64,000 nt of DNA from Rapidithrix thailandica (GCF_039710355.1 NZ_JBDKWZ010000001.1:806001-870000), one strand, 5' to 3'; counted from the first letter of the stretch, positions 8,798-18,309 are shown. Program-made: numbers and translations. The notes: a model not told the origin generated them from the sequence alone.

Positions 8798-10015
8798 CTA
8801 CTCAAAATTCACTCTGCAAGAAAGCAACGTGATATCATCAGCATAGGCATTGTCTCCTTTAAACGTATCCAAAAGAGAAATCAGCCGTTCATGCAATTCT
8901 ACCTGATCTTCCCCTTTGTATTCCTCCAAGAATTTATTGAGGTATTCATCCCCAAATTCCTCTCCTTTTTCATTGTAGGTTTCGGTAAAGCCATCGGTAA
9001 AACAAAAGACAAAAAAGCGCTTCAAGTCTTCTATGTGGCCAATTTCCAAAAAAGGAAGTTCTCTGAAGGTTCCGAGTATCGTTGTACCCGTTTCCAAGCG
9101 TTGTTGATGTTCGTTGATAAACAGGAAAGGAGGGTTGTGCCCGGCATTGACAAACGTTAGGGAACGCTTGTTAAAATCGAATAAGGCAAAGAAGGCAGTG
9201 ATAAAGTTTTCTCCTTGAGCATTTTGAAAAATCAAATAATTCAATTCATTGACAATGGCATCCAGAGGGGTGCCGTTGCGGGTAAGAATGCGCAAGGCCG
9301 CTTGAAAGTTAGACATCAGAATAGCGGCCGGAATCCCTTTTCCCGACACATCGGCAATACACATCAGATACCGCCCCTCCCCGGCATCTAAGAAGTCGTA
9401 ATAATCTCCTCCGATTGTATGGTGAGGTAAATAGCTGGCGGCTACCTTGAGATTATGGTCATAGGGGAGCTTTTTGGGAAAGAGCAAAGTTTGTACATTC
9501 CGGGCAATCTCCAATTGTTTGTTGTAGTCCCGTTGACGAAGTTCCTTCCGGGCCAGCTTTTTGTTTTCTATGGCTACGATGATGATGTTACTCAGTGCAT
9601 CTACAAATTCGATTTCCAGTTCGTAAGCATCCCTTTGGTTTGAAGCTCCACCCAGTAAGACATAGGCCAATACCTGGTCTTTGTGTTTTACCGGAATCAC
9701 CGTGTTAAATTCATCAAAGGTAGTGGCTTCAAAAGGTACCGGTGATATCTCCGTGAGCTCCAACAGTTTGCCGTCCAATGTTAGGTCTTTGTAGTTTTTT
9801 TTCGTGCCAAAATAGGCCTTGCATTCCCAGGACTCATCGTAAACAAACAGTGCCAGTTTCGTGATGTTGGGTTTTGCCCTGAGGATGAATTTATAAATTT
9901 TGTACAAATCTTTTTCTGAAGCATTGGAATTAATCGCCCTGATGGTTTCAAAAAGGGATTTTAATTCCAACTCCTTCATTTCCAGCTTTGCTTGCGGAGT
10001 TAGTGACATATGCAT
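8798..10015 (-). CDS. PP2C-family SpoIIE/RsbU-type serine phosphatase with GAF-like sensor
   Basis: A 405-residue cytoplasmic protein phosphatase. Residues about 20-150 look like a GAF sensor domain, followed by a coiled linker (150-185) ending in ARNVQTLLFPKKLP, a phrase typical just before RsbU catalytic domains. Metal-binding aspartates are visible in GGDYYDF (Asp204), ADVSGKG (Asp222) and ADDITLL (Asp393/394); the GHNPP motif lies between. Such enzymes dephosphorylate anti-sigma-factor antagonists (STAS proteins) or related partners. No STAS or anti-sigma gene is adjacent, so the partner is unknown. The permease gene ends 173 bp upstream on the same strand, so the two may or may not be co-transcribed. 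Confidence 0.9.
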   Translation of the reverse strand: MHMSLTPQAKLEMKELELKSLFETIRAINSNASEKDLYKIYKFILRAKPNITKLALFVYDESWECKAYFGTKKNYKDLTLDGKLLELTEISPVPFEATTFDEFNTVIPVKHKDQVLAYVLLGGASNQRDAYELEIEFVDALSNIIIVAIENKKLARKELRQRDYNKQLEIARNVQTLLFPKKLPYDHNLKVAASYLPHHTIGGDYYDFLDAGEGRYLMCIADVSGKGIPAAILMSNFQAALRILTRNGTPLDAIVNELNYLIFQNAQGENFITAFFALFDFNKRSLTFVNAGHNPPFLFINEHQQRLETGTTILGTFRELPFLEIGHIEDLKRFFVFCFTDGFTETYNEKGEEFGDEYLNKFLEEYKGEDQVELHERLISLLDTFKGDNAYADDITLLSCRVNFE

Positions 10016-10188
10016 AAAAAATTTGCTGTCAACTTAGATGACAAGATCCATTTAAACAAGTAAATGGTCGATAATCTTTGTGATTGGAAACAATATTTTT
10101 GATGATTTGGGCAGCGAAAACCTGACGGCAGATACCGGGCTGCAAAGGCATGAACAGGGATCTTCGAATGTTGTTTTTTTGCTTTGTT

Positions 10189-11424
10189 TTAAGGGTTTTG
10201 TGGGTCGAACGCATCGCGTAAGCCATTTCCTAATAAGTTGAAAGCGAGTACCAGAGTACAAATGCAAGCTGCCGGAAATACAATGAGGTGCCAACTGTTT
10301 TGACTGAGTAATAATTGATATCCTTCACTTACCATGCCTCCCCAGGAAGGCATGGGGGGGGCTACGCCTAGATCCAAAAAACTCAAACCGGCTTCTATGA
10401 GAATGGCGGTGGCGAAGTTGGACGTGCTAATCACGATTAAGGCAGGAAGCGTGTTGGGAAGGATATGATGGTATATAATTCGCCAGTCAGAAAGGCCCAG
10501 GGCATGGGTTGCTTCGATAAAGGCTTGTTGTTTAAGGCTGATAAATTGTCCCCGCACGACCCGGGCAATTTCTACCCACATCGTCAAACCGACCGCAAGA
10601 AAAATCACCCAAATGCCATGGCTATGAAAAATCACACTGATGACCATCACCATCATAATGGTAGGGATGGACCAGTTGACCGTCATCAACCACATAATGA
10701 GTGCATCCAATAAGCCTCCAAAATATCCCGCTATTGCCCCCAGGCTGATACCGATAAGCAGAGCTATAAATACGGCAATAAAACCTATCCCCAAAGAGAT
10801 GCGGGTGCCGAATAACAATCGACTGAACACATCCCTGCCGGATTTATCCGTGCCTAATACATACATCCGCTCTTCCAGGTTGTGTTGCCAAAATTCCCGG
10901 ATCAATGCCTCCCGGGTAATGCTTTGGCCTTGTTGTTGGGCATTGATGTATTGAATGCTGTCTTTGCTTATATGGAAACGCTTGGCTGCCGGGAAGCCTG
11001 AAAAATTCCGGTCACCTGTGTAAAGGGCTTTGACACAAGCTAGTAGCAATTTGGCTTCTGTCTTTTGTCCGGGATAAGGTTGATAATACACGCTGTCTCC
11101 TTTGATCTGAGGAGGGCGGCTAAGTGGGATGATCAGGTAAGAGCTTTCTTCACCCCAATAAAGCCTTTCCAGAAAACCGCTTTTTTGAGGGGGTAAATTT
11201 TTGTGAACTTTTAAAAGTTGTACCCGGAAGAGTGGTGGTTTTTGGGCGATCTCCACGGCTCCATCATTGGCATTGGGGGTAGTATCCGGGATGATGGAAT
11301 AGCCCAGAATGACCAAGAGGTAAGCCATGGCAATAATCAGCAAACCCCAAAAAGCCGACTTCCTTTTAAAGAGTTGCTTTCCTAAGGAGATGAGAGGGTG
11401 ATGGGTCTGCCGGGCCGTATTCAT
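10189..11424 (-). CDS. ABC transporter permease, DppC/OppC type
   Basis: A 411-residue inner-membrane permease of the peptide/nickel uptake class. One membrane helix at about 25-45 is followed by a large extracytoplasmic insert (about 50-200), then five further helices. The LGTDKSGRDVFSRLLFG phrase and the EAA loop (EATHALGLSDWRIIYHHILPN, which contacts the ATPase) are diagnostic. The large insert is common in Bacteroidota versions. Neither the partner permease (DppB), the ATPases nor a binding protein is nearby, so it works with parts encoded elsewhere. It follows a small winged-helix gene by 9 bp, suggesting co-transcription. Confidence 0.9.
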   Translation of the reverse strand: MNTARQTHHPLISLGKQLFKRKSAFWGLLIIAMAYLLVILGYSIIPDTTPNANDGAVEIAQKPPLFRVQLLKVHKNLPPQKSGFLERLYWGEESSYLIIPLSRPPQIKGDSVYYQPYPGQKTEAKLLLACVKALYTGDRNFSGFPAAKRFHISKDSIQYINAQQQGQSITREALIREFWQHNLEERMYVLGTDKSGRDVFSRLLFGTRISLGIGFIAVFIALLIGISLGAIAGYFGGLLDALIMWLMTVNWSIPTIMMVMVISVIFHSHGIWVIFLAVGLTMWVEIARVVRGQFISLKQQAFIEATHALGLSDWRIIYHHILPNTLPALIVISTSNFATAILIEAGLSFLDLGVAPPMPSWGGMVSEGYQLLLSQNSWHLIVFPAACICTLVLAFNLLGNGLRDAFDPQNP

Positions 11425-11433
11425 AAGAAAGAA

Positions 11434-11688
11434 TTATTGTTGATTATGTTTTAACAAACCTTCTTTGCTGGCCAGGTAGTAATACCGGGCATAGTCTTTT
11501 TCCAAGTCGGTGTCTTCGTATGGGAGCTCTTGGTCCGCCTCTTTGTAGCAACGGATCCACTTTTTTTCCAATAACGACTTTAAGCTGTTGAGAAGCGCTG
11601 CTTCTTCCAAACCTACTGCTTCTGACAAGTCTTGATACGAGGTCAGAAAATACAATTCGTCCAGGATGGTAAATTCTTGTTCCGTCAT
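11434..11688 (-). CDS. Small winged-helix-like protein, function unknown
   Basis: An 84-residue acidic protein. Helix-rich, with a pattern (ILDELYFLTSY, LSEAVGLEEAALLNSLKSLLEKKWIRCY) resembling the helix-turn-helix and wing of a MarR/Rrf2-like domain: a short helix, then a helix pair, then a strand carrying WIRCY. It is too short for a full regulator with effector domain. The ATG at 11688 was chosen over a TTG five codons upstream. It is 9 bp ahead of the permease gene and likely in its transcript. It could be a DNA-binding or protein-binding wing; no named family was recognised. Confidence 0.65.
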   Translation of the reverse strand: MTEQEFTILDELYFLTSYQDLSEAVGLEEAALLNSLKSLLEKKWIRCYKEADQELPYEDTDLEKDYARYYYLASKEGLLKHNQQ

Positions 11689-11808
11689 TTTTTGATTGAT
11701 CAATTTAATCTTTTTCGTTGTTGTAAAACTTTTTTGCCTATTATTTCAAGGGCTACTTTCTTCCGGTAAATGCGGCAATGACATTACCGTGTTGAGTACT
11801 TTTGTTAT

Positions 11809-12954
11809 TTATTTTTTGGATGTATGTTGCCTGCCTTTCCATTGATACGATCCGAATGAACCCAATAGCCCTACACTTACAATATAAAAAGGATGTAAGA
11901 GTGTAAGCAAGGGAAGGTATTTACGAAAGTGTTTCTTTCCAAAAAAAGTAAGTACATCCGATAAAAAAAGAAATTCCCCGGTAAATTTTATCAAAAGTAA
12001 ACTGAGTAATTGAAGAATAGTAAGATATCCACTCAGAAGCAAGCCCCAGCAGAGTATGAAACTAAGGTGAAACGCAAATACCAATACGGCCATTGCCAGG
12101 GCGGGTGGGTTATGGTAATGTTTCCATTTACTGCCCCAACGCTTTCGCTGTCGGATGAACTCTCGAAGAGTTGGTTTGGCCCGGGTCCAAACGATGGTAT
12201 CCCGGCTTTTGACGAATTGTACGGAACCGGGATAACGGGCATGGATGCTATGCATCAAAAACTCATCATCACCGGAAGGAATATGCCGATGGGCTTCAAA
12301 ACCGTTTACTTCCCGGTAACTTTGTGCCGTATAAGCCAGGTTTGCTCCGTTACACATATTCGGTTTTTGAAAAGCCATGCTGGCAGCTCCGGAGCCGATC
12401 AAACTGAGAAATTCAACGGTTTGTAATTTCTCAAAGAGGTTTTTTTCTTGGTGAAAACATACTCCTCCACTTAACAAGCGGGCCTTTTCGTGTTGATAAA
12501 CATTGGCGATACCTTGGAGCCAGTTAGGACCTACCCGGCAATCCGCGTCTGTAGTAAGTAAGAGTTCCCCTTGGCTGTGTTGAATTCCGAGTGCAATGCC
12601 CGCTTTTTTAAAGGCCAAACCTCTGACCGGTTGTTGTTCCAAAGAAAGCAAACGGATGGGATGTGGAAACGCGTCCATATTTTGCTGAATTTGCCGGTAG
12701 GTGTCATCTGTAGAGTGATCATCCACTAGGATGACCTCAAAGTTTGTATAACCTTGTTTGGCAAGGTCGGAAAGAAGTCCGGGAATATTTTTTTCTTCGT
12801 TTCTGACAGCTATGATCACAGAGACGAAAGGAGGGTTTTTCAGTTTTTGCGGAGTCGGTAAAAGAGGGATTTTCCGCCAACCATACCAGAGTACCAGATT
12901 GAACAGTAAATACAGCAGATGAAGGATGAATAATGAGAGGTAAAGTAAGTCCAT
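11809..12954 (-). CDS. Membrane glycosyltransferase, GT2 family
   Basis: A 381-residue processive-type glycosyltransferase. An N-terminal membrane helix (1-25) precedes the GT-A catalytic domain: SVIIAVRNEEKNI, VDDHS at 77-81, TDAD (DxD, nucleotide-sugar and metal binding) at 135-138, GDDE at 228-231 (catalytic acidic pair) and QRKRW (QxxRW) at 269-273. About three membrane helices close the protein. The combination suggests transfer of a sugar to a lipid or growing polysaccharide at the inner membrane. The substrate is not readable. The start was set at the ATG at 12954 because the TTG seven codons upstream overlaps a predicted -7 box. Confidence 0.9.
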   Translation of the reverse strand: MDLLYLSLFILHLLYLLFNLVLWYGWRKIPLLPTPQKLKNPPFVSVIIAVRNEEKNIPGLLSDLAKQGYTNFEVILVDDHSTDDTYRQIQQNMDAFPHPIRLLSLEQQPVRGLAFKKAGIALGIQHSQGELLLTTDADCRVGPNWLQGIANVYQHEKARLLSGGVCFHQEKNLFEKLQTVEFLSLIGSGAASMAFQKPNMCNGANLAYTAQSYREVNGFEAHRHIPSGDDEFLMHSIHARYPGSVQFVKSRDTIVWTRAKPTLREFIRQRKRWGSKWKHYHNPPALAMAVLVFAFHLSFILCWGLLLSGYLTILQLLSLLLIKFTGEFLFLSDVLTFFGKKHFRKYLPLLTLLHPFYIVSVGLLGSFGSYQWKGRQHTSKK

Positions 12955-12972
12955 ACGATTCTGTTGATGGCT

Positions 12973-12980
12973 CAAATGTA
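12973..12980 (-). promoter_or_regulatory. -7 box for the GT2 gene
   Basis: On the minus strand this reads TACATTTG, a perfect TAnnTTTG. No -33 TTG is found at 17-23 bp, so the match rests on one element. A start near 12967 leaves a 13-nt leader before the ATG at 12954. Confidence 0.45.
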
Positions 12981-13205
12981 GAGAGGCTTTTTAAAAATTC
13001 CTCATCCCCCGTAAGAAATTCAATTGCTTAAAGGTTTTCTCCTGAAAATTTGAAAAGCTCCTCTTTGCATGCTTCATTTGAAGAAGAGAAGTGAATTAAC
13101 CTTTTTCTTTTTGCTAAAAAATGTTTCAAAAACGCCTCCTCTGTGTTACTTTTTTCAACAATAGTCTTTGGCTATTCTCTTCAAAAAGTGCCTTGATGAG
13201 CCGGT

Positions 13206-13240
13206 TTTGATTTCATCTTCGGTCAAAAACTATAAATTTA
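13206..13240 (+). promoter_or_regulatory. Candidate promoter of bcp
   Basis: TTTG at 13206-13209 and TAAATTTA at 13233-13240 (one mismatch to TAnnTTTG) are 23 bp apart. This is at the edge of accepted spacing and weak. The rest of the 12981-13289 gap shows nothing else. Confidence 0.3.
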
Positions 13241-13289
13241 AACCACTTCAGAATTAAAATAAATGTATCCAAAAAACCGAATTAAAACT

Positions 13290-13742
13290 ATGGCATTAGA
13301 AGTCGGGCAAGCCGCCCCAGCCTTTGAAGGCGTGGACCAAAATGGAGAAGTCGTGAAATTAGAGGATTTTAAAGGCAAAAAACTGGTTTTGTTTTTCTAT
13401 CCGAAGGATAATACTCCGGGATGTACTGCCGAAGCCTGTAACTTACGCGATAACTATACAAGTTTGCTAGAGAAAGGGTATGAAATCCTAGGGGTCAGTC
13501 CGGATGGTGAGCAATCTCACCAGAAGTTTATCGAAAAGCATAGTCTTCCCTTTCGGTTGATTGCCGATACGGACAAAAAAGTTCATGAATTGTTCGGGAC
13601 CTGGGGAGAGAAAAATATGTACGGAAGAAAGTATATGGGGACTTTACGTACCACATTTATCATTGACGAGGAAGGAAAAATAGCAGAAATCTTTAAAAAA
13701 GTGAAAACCAAAGATCACACAAATCAGATCTTAGGGGTATAA
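13290..13742 (+). CDS. bcp: Thioredoxin-dependent peroxiredoxin (Bcp/PrxQ)
   Basis: A 150-residue peroxiredoxin that reduces peroxides in the cytoplasm. The peroxidatic Cys45 and resolving Cys50 sit in the PGCTAEAC motif, five residues apart, the pattern of the atypical two-Cys PrxQ/Bcp group. The KLVLFFYPKDNTPGCT run and the later TFIIDEEGKI strand are typical. The start was set at the ATG at 13290 (MALEVGQAAPAF), the conserved N-terminus; an ATG nine codons upstream is in frame but adds a non-conserved Lys/Arg tail. It is convergent with the HNH gene, 16 bp apart. Confidence 0.95.
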   Translation: MALEVGQAAPAFEGVDQNGEVVKLEDFKGKKLVLFFYPKDNTPGCTAEACNLRDNYTSLLEKGYEILGVSPDGEQSHQKFIEKHSLPFRLIADTDKKVHELFGTWGEKNMYGRKYMGTLRTTFIIDEEGKIAEIFKKVKTKDHTNQILGV

Positions 13743-13747
13743 AAAAT

Positions 13748-13788
13748 TGGCAGCCAAATTATCTGTTTATCTCCAGATAGGGCTGCCA
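13748..13788 (-). terminator. Terminator of the HNH gene
   Basis: Arms TGGCAGCC (13748-13755) and GGCTGCCA (13781-13788), with an inner ATCTG/CAGAT pair. On the minus strand the stem is followed by AATTTTTTAT. The hairpin overlaps the 3' end of the HNH coding sequence and its stop codon. Confidence 0.7.
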
Positions 13789-14262
13789 ACTATCGTCTTT
13801 GACACCTGAAAAATGCTTCAGGAAGACGATAAAGGAGGGTTTGTAGGGTTGATAGGGCAAGGGCATATCTACTTCGTCCGGCAGGTAGTCCCCTTTTTTG
13901 GAGTTGCAACTTTTGCAAGCACTCACCAGGTTGTTCCAGGTAGTTTTTCCTCCCCGGGATTTCGGAATGACGTGGTCCAGTGTCAGGTCTTCATTGGAAT
14001 TACAGTAAACACAACGATTCCCATCTCTTTTGAAAATATTTTGACGAGTCAGAATGACTCCCCGGTAGGGGATTTTTACATAATGTTGAAGCCGGATGAC
14101 CGAGGGCATGTCAAAGGTCCGGTTCACACTATGAAGAAAGACATCATGAACCTTCCGGATGACTTCTGCCTTGCCCAAATACACCAACAAAAATGCTTTG
14201 TAGGCATTACAGATGGAAATGGCCCGGTAGTCTGCATTTAAGATTAATACTTTTCGTGTCAT
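13759..14262 (-). CDS. HNH endonuclease domain protein
   Basis: A 167-residue protein. A first half of about 75 residues (KVLILNADYRAISICNAYKA) precedes an HNH domain. Zinc cysteines are in CVYC (84, 87) and CKSC (116, 119). The catalytic core is LDHVIPKSRGG (Asp96-His97) with NNL at 110-112. This exact layout is found very widely in Bacteroidota as a lone gene, where it is not tied to a mobile element or restriction locus. The role is unknown, perhaps repair. It does not resemble a homing endonuclease because it is neither in an intron nor in an intein. Its hairpin terminator lies immediately downstream. Confidence 0.85.
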   Translation of the reverse strand: MTRKVLILNADYRAISICNAYKAFLLVYLGKAEVIRKVHDVFLHSVNRTFDMPSVIRLQHYVKIPYRGVILTRQNIFKRDGNRCVYCNSNEDLTLDHVIPKSRGGKTTWNNLVSACKSCNSKKGDYLPDEVDMPLPYQPYKPSFIVFLKHFSGVKDDSWQPYLEINR

Positions 14263-14520
14263 TGTAAGGGTGTTAAATTGTTTCCAACCTCCTTGCCGGC
14301 ATTATACAAATCCGGCAACAAACTCCCTCTTCCGTTCTTTTATGTGTTTGGTATAACAAAAAACTGAAAATAATGGATTCCTTTCAAAGAATCAAAGAAG
14401 GCAGTTGAAGAAATTATTATACCTTTAAGTCATCAACCGGACCAAAAGTATGTTTCTTTGGATTAGACCCATGTAGAGGCCGTTTGTTCAAAAAATTACC
14501 GAGAAAAATTATTTTGAAAT

Positions 14521-15048
14521 ATGTATGATGTAGAACTTATTCAGGGAGACCTTACCACTATGGAAGTAGGGGCGATTGTGAATGCCGCCAATACTGCGTT
14601 ATTGGCCGGAGGGGAGTACGGAGTCAACGGTGCCATCCATACTGCGGGCGGGCCGGACATAGCCGAAGCCTGTAAAAAGATACGCATTAAATTAGGAGGC
14701 TGTAAGACCGGAGAGGCCGTCATCACTACAGCCGGACTGTTAAAAGCCAAATACGTCATTCATGCGGTAGGGCCGGTGTGGAAAGGTGGTGAGAGCGGAG
14801 AAAAAGAACTATTGAAAAATTGCTATATCAATAGCTTAGCACTTGCGGATGAATACCAGTTAAAGTCGGTGGCCTTTCCCAATATCAGTACCGGGATCTA
14901 TGGTTTTCCCAAAGAGTTGGCCGCAGGCATTGCCATAGACGGAATGTACTCCCAACTGGTAAAATGCCGCTATGTGAAAAAAGTGATTTTCGTTTGTCAC
15001 AATCCGGAGAATTATGAGCTTTACAAAAAGTTGCTGGAAATAGAATAG
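14521..15048 (+). CDS. Macrodomain protein (O-acetyl-ADP-ribose deacetylase type)
   Basis: A 175-residue single-domain protein of the MacroD/YmdB kind. The ADP-ribose-binding signature appears as IQGDLTTMEVGAIVNAAN, followed by GVNGAIHTAGG and the later phosphate-binding loop FPNISTGIYGFP. These contact ADP-ribose and suggest hydrolysis of O-acetyl-ADP-ribose or removal of ADP-ribose from proteins. The start at 14521 fits the family. The downstream nuclease gene begins 37 bp later and may be co-transcribed. A short inverted repeat (ATAGTGA/TCACTAT, 15045-15070) overlaps the stop. Confidence 0.9.
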   Translation: MYDVELIQGDLTTMEVGAIVNAANTALLAGGEYGVNGAIHTAGGPDIAEACKKIRIKLGGCKTGEAVITTAGLLKAKYVIHAVGPVWKGGESGEKELLKNCYINSLALADEYQLKSVAFPNISTGIYGFPKELAAGIAIDGMYSQLVKCRYVKKVIFVCHNPENYELYKKLLEIE

Positions 15049-15085
15049 TGACTACGGAAACCCTCACTATCGTTCTGGTAAGCCG

Positions 15086-18022
15086 GTGAAAATTGTCAAT
15101 TCTCTTATTAATTGTATTATTGCCTTGAAAAAGCCTTTCCTACTACATATTGCCCAAGATTTATACGAACAACACGGCTCTCAAATCAGTCAGTTATATA
15201 TTGTCTTGCCTTCGCGGAGGGCTTGTGTGTATTTTAAATATTTCCTTTCTAGAGTAGCCGAACAGCCTTTGTTTTCTCCCTTTGTGTACTCAATGGAGGA
15301 TTTTGTGATGGAATTGAGCAACCTGGAAGTACAAGACCATGTGGAGTTACTGATTACTCTCTTTGAGACGTATAAGCAATTTGATAAGGATGAAAAACAT
15401 ACCTTCGATGCCTTTGTCCCTTTGGGTACTGCCATTCTCAGGGATTTCAATATGATCGATCGCAACCTTGACAAGGACAAAGTAGAAAAGCTGTTCGAAT
15501 ACCTTGAGGAAGTAAAAGCACTGGAGCGTTGGGGGATAGACCTGGGTGAGGAAAGTAATGAAAGTCATAACAGTTTGTTTGATTACCTGGCGTTTTGGCA
15601 ACACTTGCATAAGACTTACGACTGCTTTAAGCAGCGTTTGCTTGAGCAGGGCCAGTGTTATGAAGGGATGGCTTTTCGCTGGGTATCCGAACATTTGGAA
15701 GAAAAAGTACAAGAGCTGGGGATTGAAACGGTGGTGTTTGCCGGGTTCAGTCAACTTTCCAAAGTAGAAGAGGAAATTATCAAGAAGCTCATCGCGATGA
15801 AACAGGCGGTGACCTATTGGGATGCGGACCGCTGGTATGTAGACAAATACGTACACGAAGCCGGTGAGTACTTCAGGCGATTTGACAATACCTGGCTCAA
15901 AGAACCCCGTTTGTATAAAGAAAATTATATCCATTCGGAGCGAAAACAAGTCGAAGTGATCAATGCCGGTGGGAAAGTGATCCAGGCTAAAATTGCCGGA
16001 AAGCTTTTGCAAAAACTGGTGCAAAAAGAAATTAGCCAAGACAAGGTGGAAAGCTTTGAAAATGCAGTGAGTCATACGGCTATTTTGCTTCCCGATGAGT
16101 CATTATTAGCCCCCTTGTTACATGCTTTGCCGGAGTTTGACGAACAGGGTTTGGACTTGTCCGGTTTGGTCAATATTACCATGGGAGTGTCTTTGGAGAA
16201 AACTCCGTTCTTCGATCTTTTAAAGCATCTTTTTCTTATGCAACAAAACATCCGGTTTGAGGCAAACGGTGCATGGAAGATCTATTATCAAGACCTCCTC
16301 CGCCTGTTAAGTCATCCGTACCTTCAAGTAGATGAAGATGCTCAACAGAAAAATTTCGAGTTGATTGCCTGGGTCAAACAGAATAATCTGGTGTTTCTCG
16401 AATATGAAGAGTTGATTGCACATGAGGCTTTTCACCCTTTGTTAGAGGTAGTTTTCCGCCCTTGGCGAGGAAAGGTGGCACAGGCCCTTGGTTACTTTAT
16501 GACCTTGACGGGTAAACTCTCCACTTACTTTCAGGAAACCAAAGGGCCTGAAAATGAGTTTTTGTTTCAGTTTTTTACCAAGCTGGTCCGTTTACAAAAT
16601 ATTTTACCACAAATTAAAGGGCAACTTTCCATTCCAACTCTCAAGCATTTTTTATTTGAAATTATTCGTAATACCAAAGTGCCTTTTACCGGGGAGCCTA
16701 TCGGACCTATTCAGGTAATGGGTATGTTGGAAAGCCGTACCTTGGATTTTGAAAATGTAATCGTCTTGTCTTGTAACGAAGGGACCTTGCCGCAAGGGAA
16801 ATTACTGGATTCTATCATCCCTTTTGATGTAAGGCTTGAGATGGGTTTGCCAACCCATCAGGATAATGATGCGGCCTATGCCTATACGTTTTTCAGGTTG
16901 TTTCACCGGGCAAAAAAAATCTTTTTGGTGTATGGAGATCCCAACACCTTGGACAATGCCCGTGAAAAGAGCCGTTTTTTGGTTCAGTTGGAAAATGAGC
17001 TGCAAAGAAGTTCTAATATCCAGTTGAATTACCGGGATTTCGGTTTGCCCAATCCCTCCGGGGGAAATCAATTGTTGGTGATTGAAAAAACACCGCTAGT
17101 ACTGCAAAAAGTACGGGCAAAGCTGACCTTTCAGAAGGGAGTCAGCCCCTCCGCGATCAATACCTATATTAAATGCCCGGTGGAGTTTTTCAGGCAAAGT
17201 GTCATGAAAATAGAGGATACCTTGGAAGTAGAGGAAAACCTGGAGCAAAAAAACTTCGGGACTTTGGTACATAATACGTTGGAGAAGCTATTGATGCCTT
17301 ATGTATCGAAGTACCTGACAGGGGAGGATTTGAAAAACCTTTCGAAAAGTAAGGCCTATATACGGGAAGTGATGAAAGAGGTAATCGATGAAGCAATGGG
17401 CCGGATTGTGATGGACAGAGGTAAAAACTATCTTTTGTTCAAAGTGGCAGAGCGGCTGATCAACCGGTTTTTGCTTCAGCAAACCACCGAGCAAAACTCG
17501 TATTATATCGTATGTGTAGAGAAATTTTTGGATGCTCCCGTTCCTGTGAGTTTGCCGAAGGCCCCCCGGGTAGTGTTGAGAATTTCCGGAAAGGCCGACC
17601 GGATTGACATTGTGGGGAATACCTTACGGATTGTAGATTATAAAACCGGTGGGTTTATCGAGCATAAATTAAAGGCCAAAAATCTGGATGAATTGTTTTT
17701 AAATCCTGAAAAAGAAAAAATTGTTCAATTACTGATTTATAAATACTTGCTGATTAAAGCCCTGTTACGAGGGGATTTGAACAGCCAATTGCCGGAAGGG
17801 TTACGACCGGAAGAGTTGAAAGTAAGTTCCGGGTTTTATTTCTTCCGTCAGATCAATAGCGGATTTATTGAGTACCGCCTACAGGATGAACCGGAAGATC
17901 AACAGGAGTTTTTAGCATATGTGGAATCTTTTTTAAGAGTCTTTGTCAAGGATGCCATGGATGCCGGTAAGAGCTTTTCAGAAGAACCGTCTGATTTTCA
18001 ACCGTATCTTTTGGGTAGTTAA
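15086..18022 (+). CDS. AddB-like PD-(D/E)XK nuclease-family protein
   Basis: A 978-residue protein. The opening (LLHIAQDLYEQHG, IVLPSRRACVYFKYFL) matches the degenerate helicase-like N-terminus of AddB-type proteins. The C-terminal third is a PD-(D/E)XK nuclease: SAINTYIKCPVEFF, FGTLVHNTLEKLL, GKADRID at about 838 and IVDYKTG with Asp851/Lys853. In other bacteria AddAB resects double-strand DNA ends. Its AddA partner is not in this window. The start is uncertain: GTG at 15086 is used, but TTG at 15125 would place the conserved KKPFLLHIAQD nearer the N-terminus. The gene ends at the shared terminator with the lipoprotein operon. Confidence 0.85.
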   Translation: MKIVNSLINCIIALKKPFLLHIAQDLYEQHGSQISQLYIVLPSRRACVYFKYFLSRVAEQPLFSPFVYSMEDFVMELSNLEVQDHVELLITLFETYKQFDKDEKHTFDAFVPLGTAILRDFNMIDRNLDKDKVEKLFEYLEEVKALERWGIDLGEESNESHNSLFDYLAFWQHLHKTYDCFKQRLLEQGQCYEGMAFRWVSEHLEEKVQELGIETVVFAGFSQLSKVEEEIIKKLIAMKQAVTYWDADRWYVDKYVHEAGEYFRRFDNTWLKEPRLYKENYIHSERKQVEVINAGGKVIQAKIAGKLLQKLVQKEISQDKVESFENAVSHTAILLPDESLLAPLLHALPEFDEQGLDLSGLVNITMGVSLEKTPFFDLLKHLFLMQQNIRFEANGAWKIYYQDLLRLLSHPYLQVDEDAQQKNFELIAWVKQNNLVFLEYEELIAHEAFHPLLEVVFRPWRGKVAQALGYFMTLTGKLSTYFQETKGPENEFLFQFFTKLVRLQNILPQIKGQLSIPTLKHFLFEIIRNTKVPFTGEPIGPIQVMGMLESRTLDFENVIVLSCNEGTLPQGKLLDSIIPFDVRLEMGLPTHQDNDAAYAYTFFRLFHRAKKIFLVYGDPNTLDNAREKSRFLVQLENELQRSSNIQLNYRDFGLPNPSGGNQLLVIEKTPLVLQKVRAKLTFQKGVSPSAINTYIKCPVEFFRQSVMKIEDTLEVEENLEQKNFGTLVHNTLEKLLMPYVSKYLTGEDLKNLSKSKAYIREVMKEVIDEAMGRIVMDRGKNYLLFKVAERLINRFLLQQTTEQNSYYIVCVEKFLDAPVPVSLPKAPRVVLRISGKADRIDIVGNTLRIVDYKTGGFIEHKLKAKNLDELFLNPEKEKIVQLLIYKYLLIKALLRGDLNSQLPEGLRPEELKVSSGFYFFRQINSGFIEYRLQDEPEDQQEFLAYVESFLRVFVKDAMDAGKSFSEEPSDFQPYLLGS

Positions 18023-18229
18023 CAGGAGTCAGAAGGTTTTTTGGGCGGGTATGAATTATTCGCTATTCAATAGGAAAACAAAACCCTCCTCGCCAAACCG
18101 ACTGAGTAGCCCGCTGCGAAACGCCAGTTCGCTTCAATCGTGAAGTATTCCTGATTCAAACAGCGTTTACACTCCAAAAGTCCCGGCCGGATTCGGAATA
18201 ATCTTCTCTTGCGCACAACCAGAAAGCAA

Positions 18230-18269
18230 AAAAATCAAGTGGCTTTCATGCTACGGCCACTTGATTTTT
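18230..18269. terminator. Bidirectional terminator
   Basis: Arms AAAAATCAAGTGGC (18230-18243) and GCCACTTGATTTTT (18256-18269) pair perfectly around a 12-nt loop. It serves both the AddB-like gene and the convergent lipoprotein operon. The remainder of the 18023-18309 gap shows nothing else. Confidence 0.85.
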
Positions 18270-18309
18270 ATCGGTATATTGTTGATAGAAATGTATTTAG
18301 GGTATGCGC

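Noticed and set aside
13759..14262. HNH protein as a homing endonuclease or mobile element
   Set aside because: It is not inside an intron or intein and has no mobile-element neighbours; the same stand-alone layout is widespread in the phylum.
15347..16075. A 242-codon minus-strand frame inside the AddB-like gene
   Set aside because: It overlaps the AddB-like gene in the opposite sense and shows Phe/Leu-rich shadow sequence with no motif.
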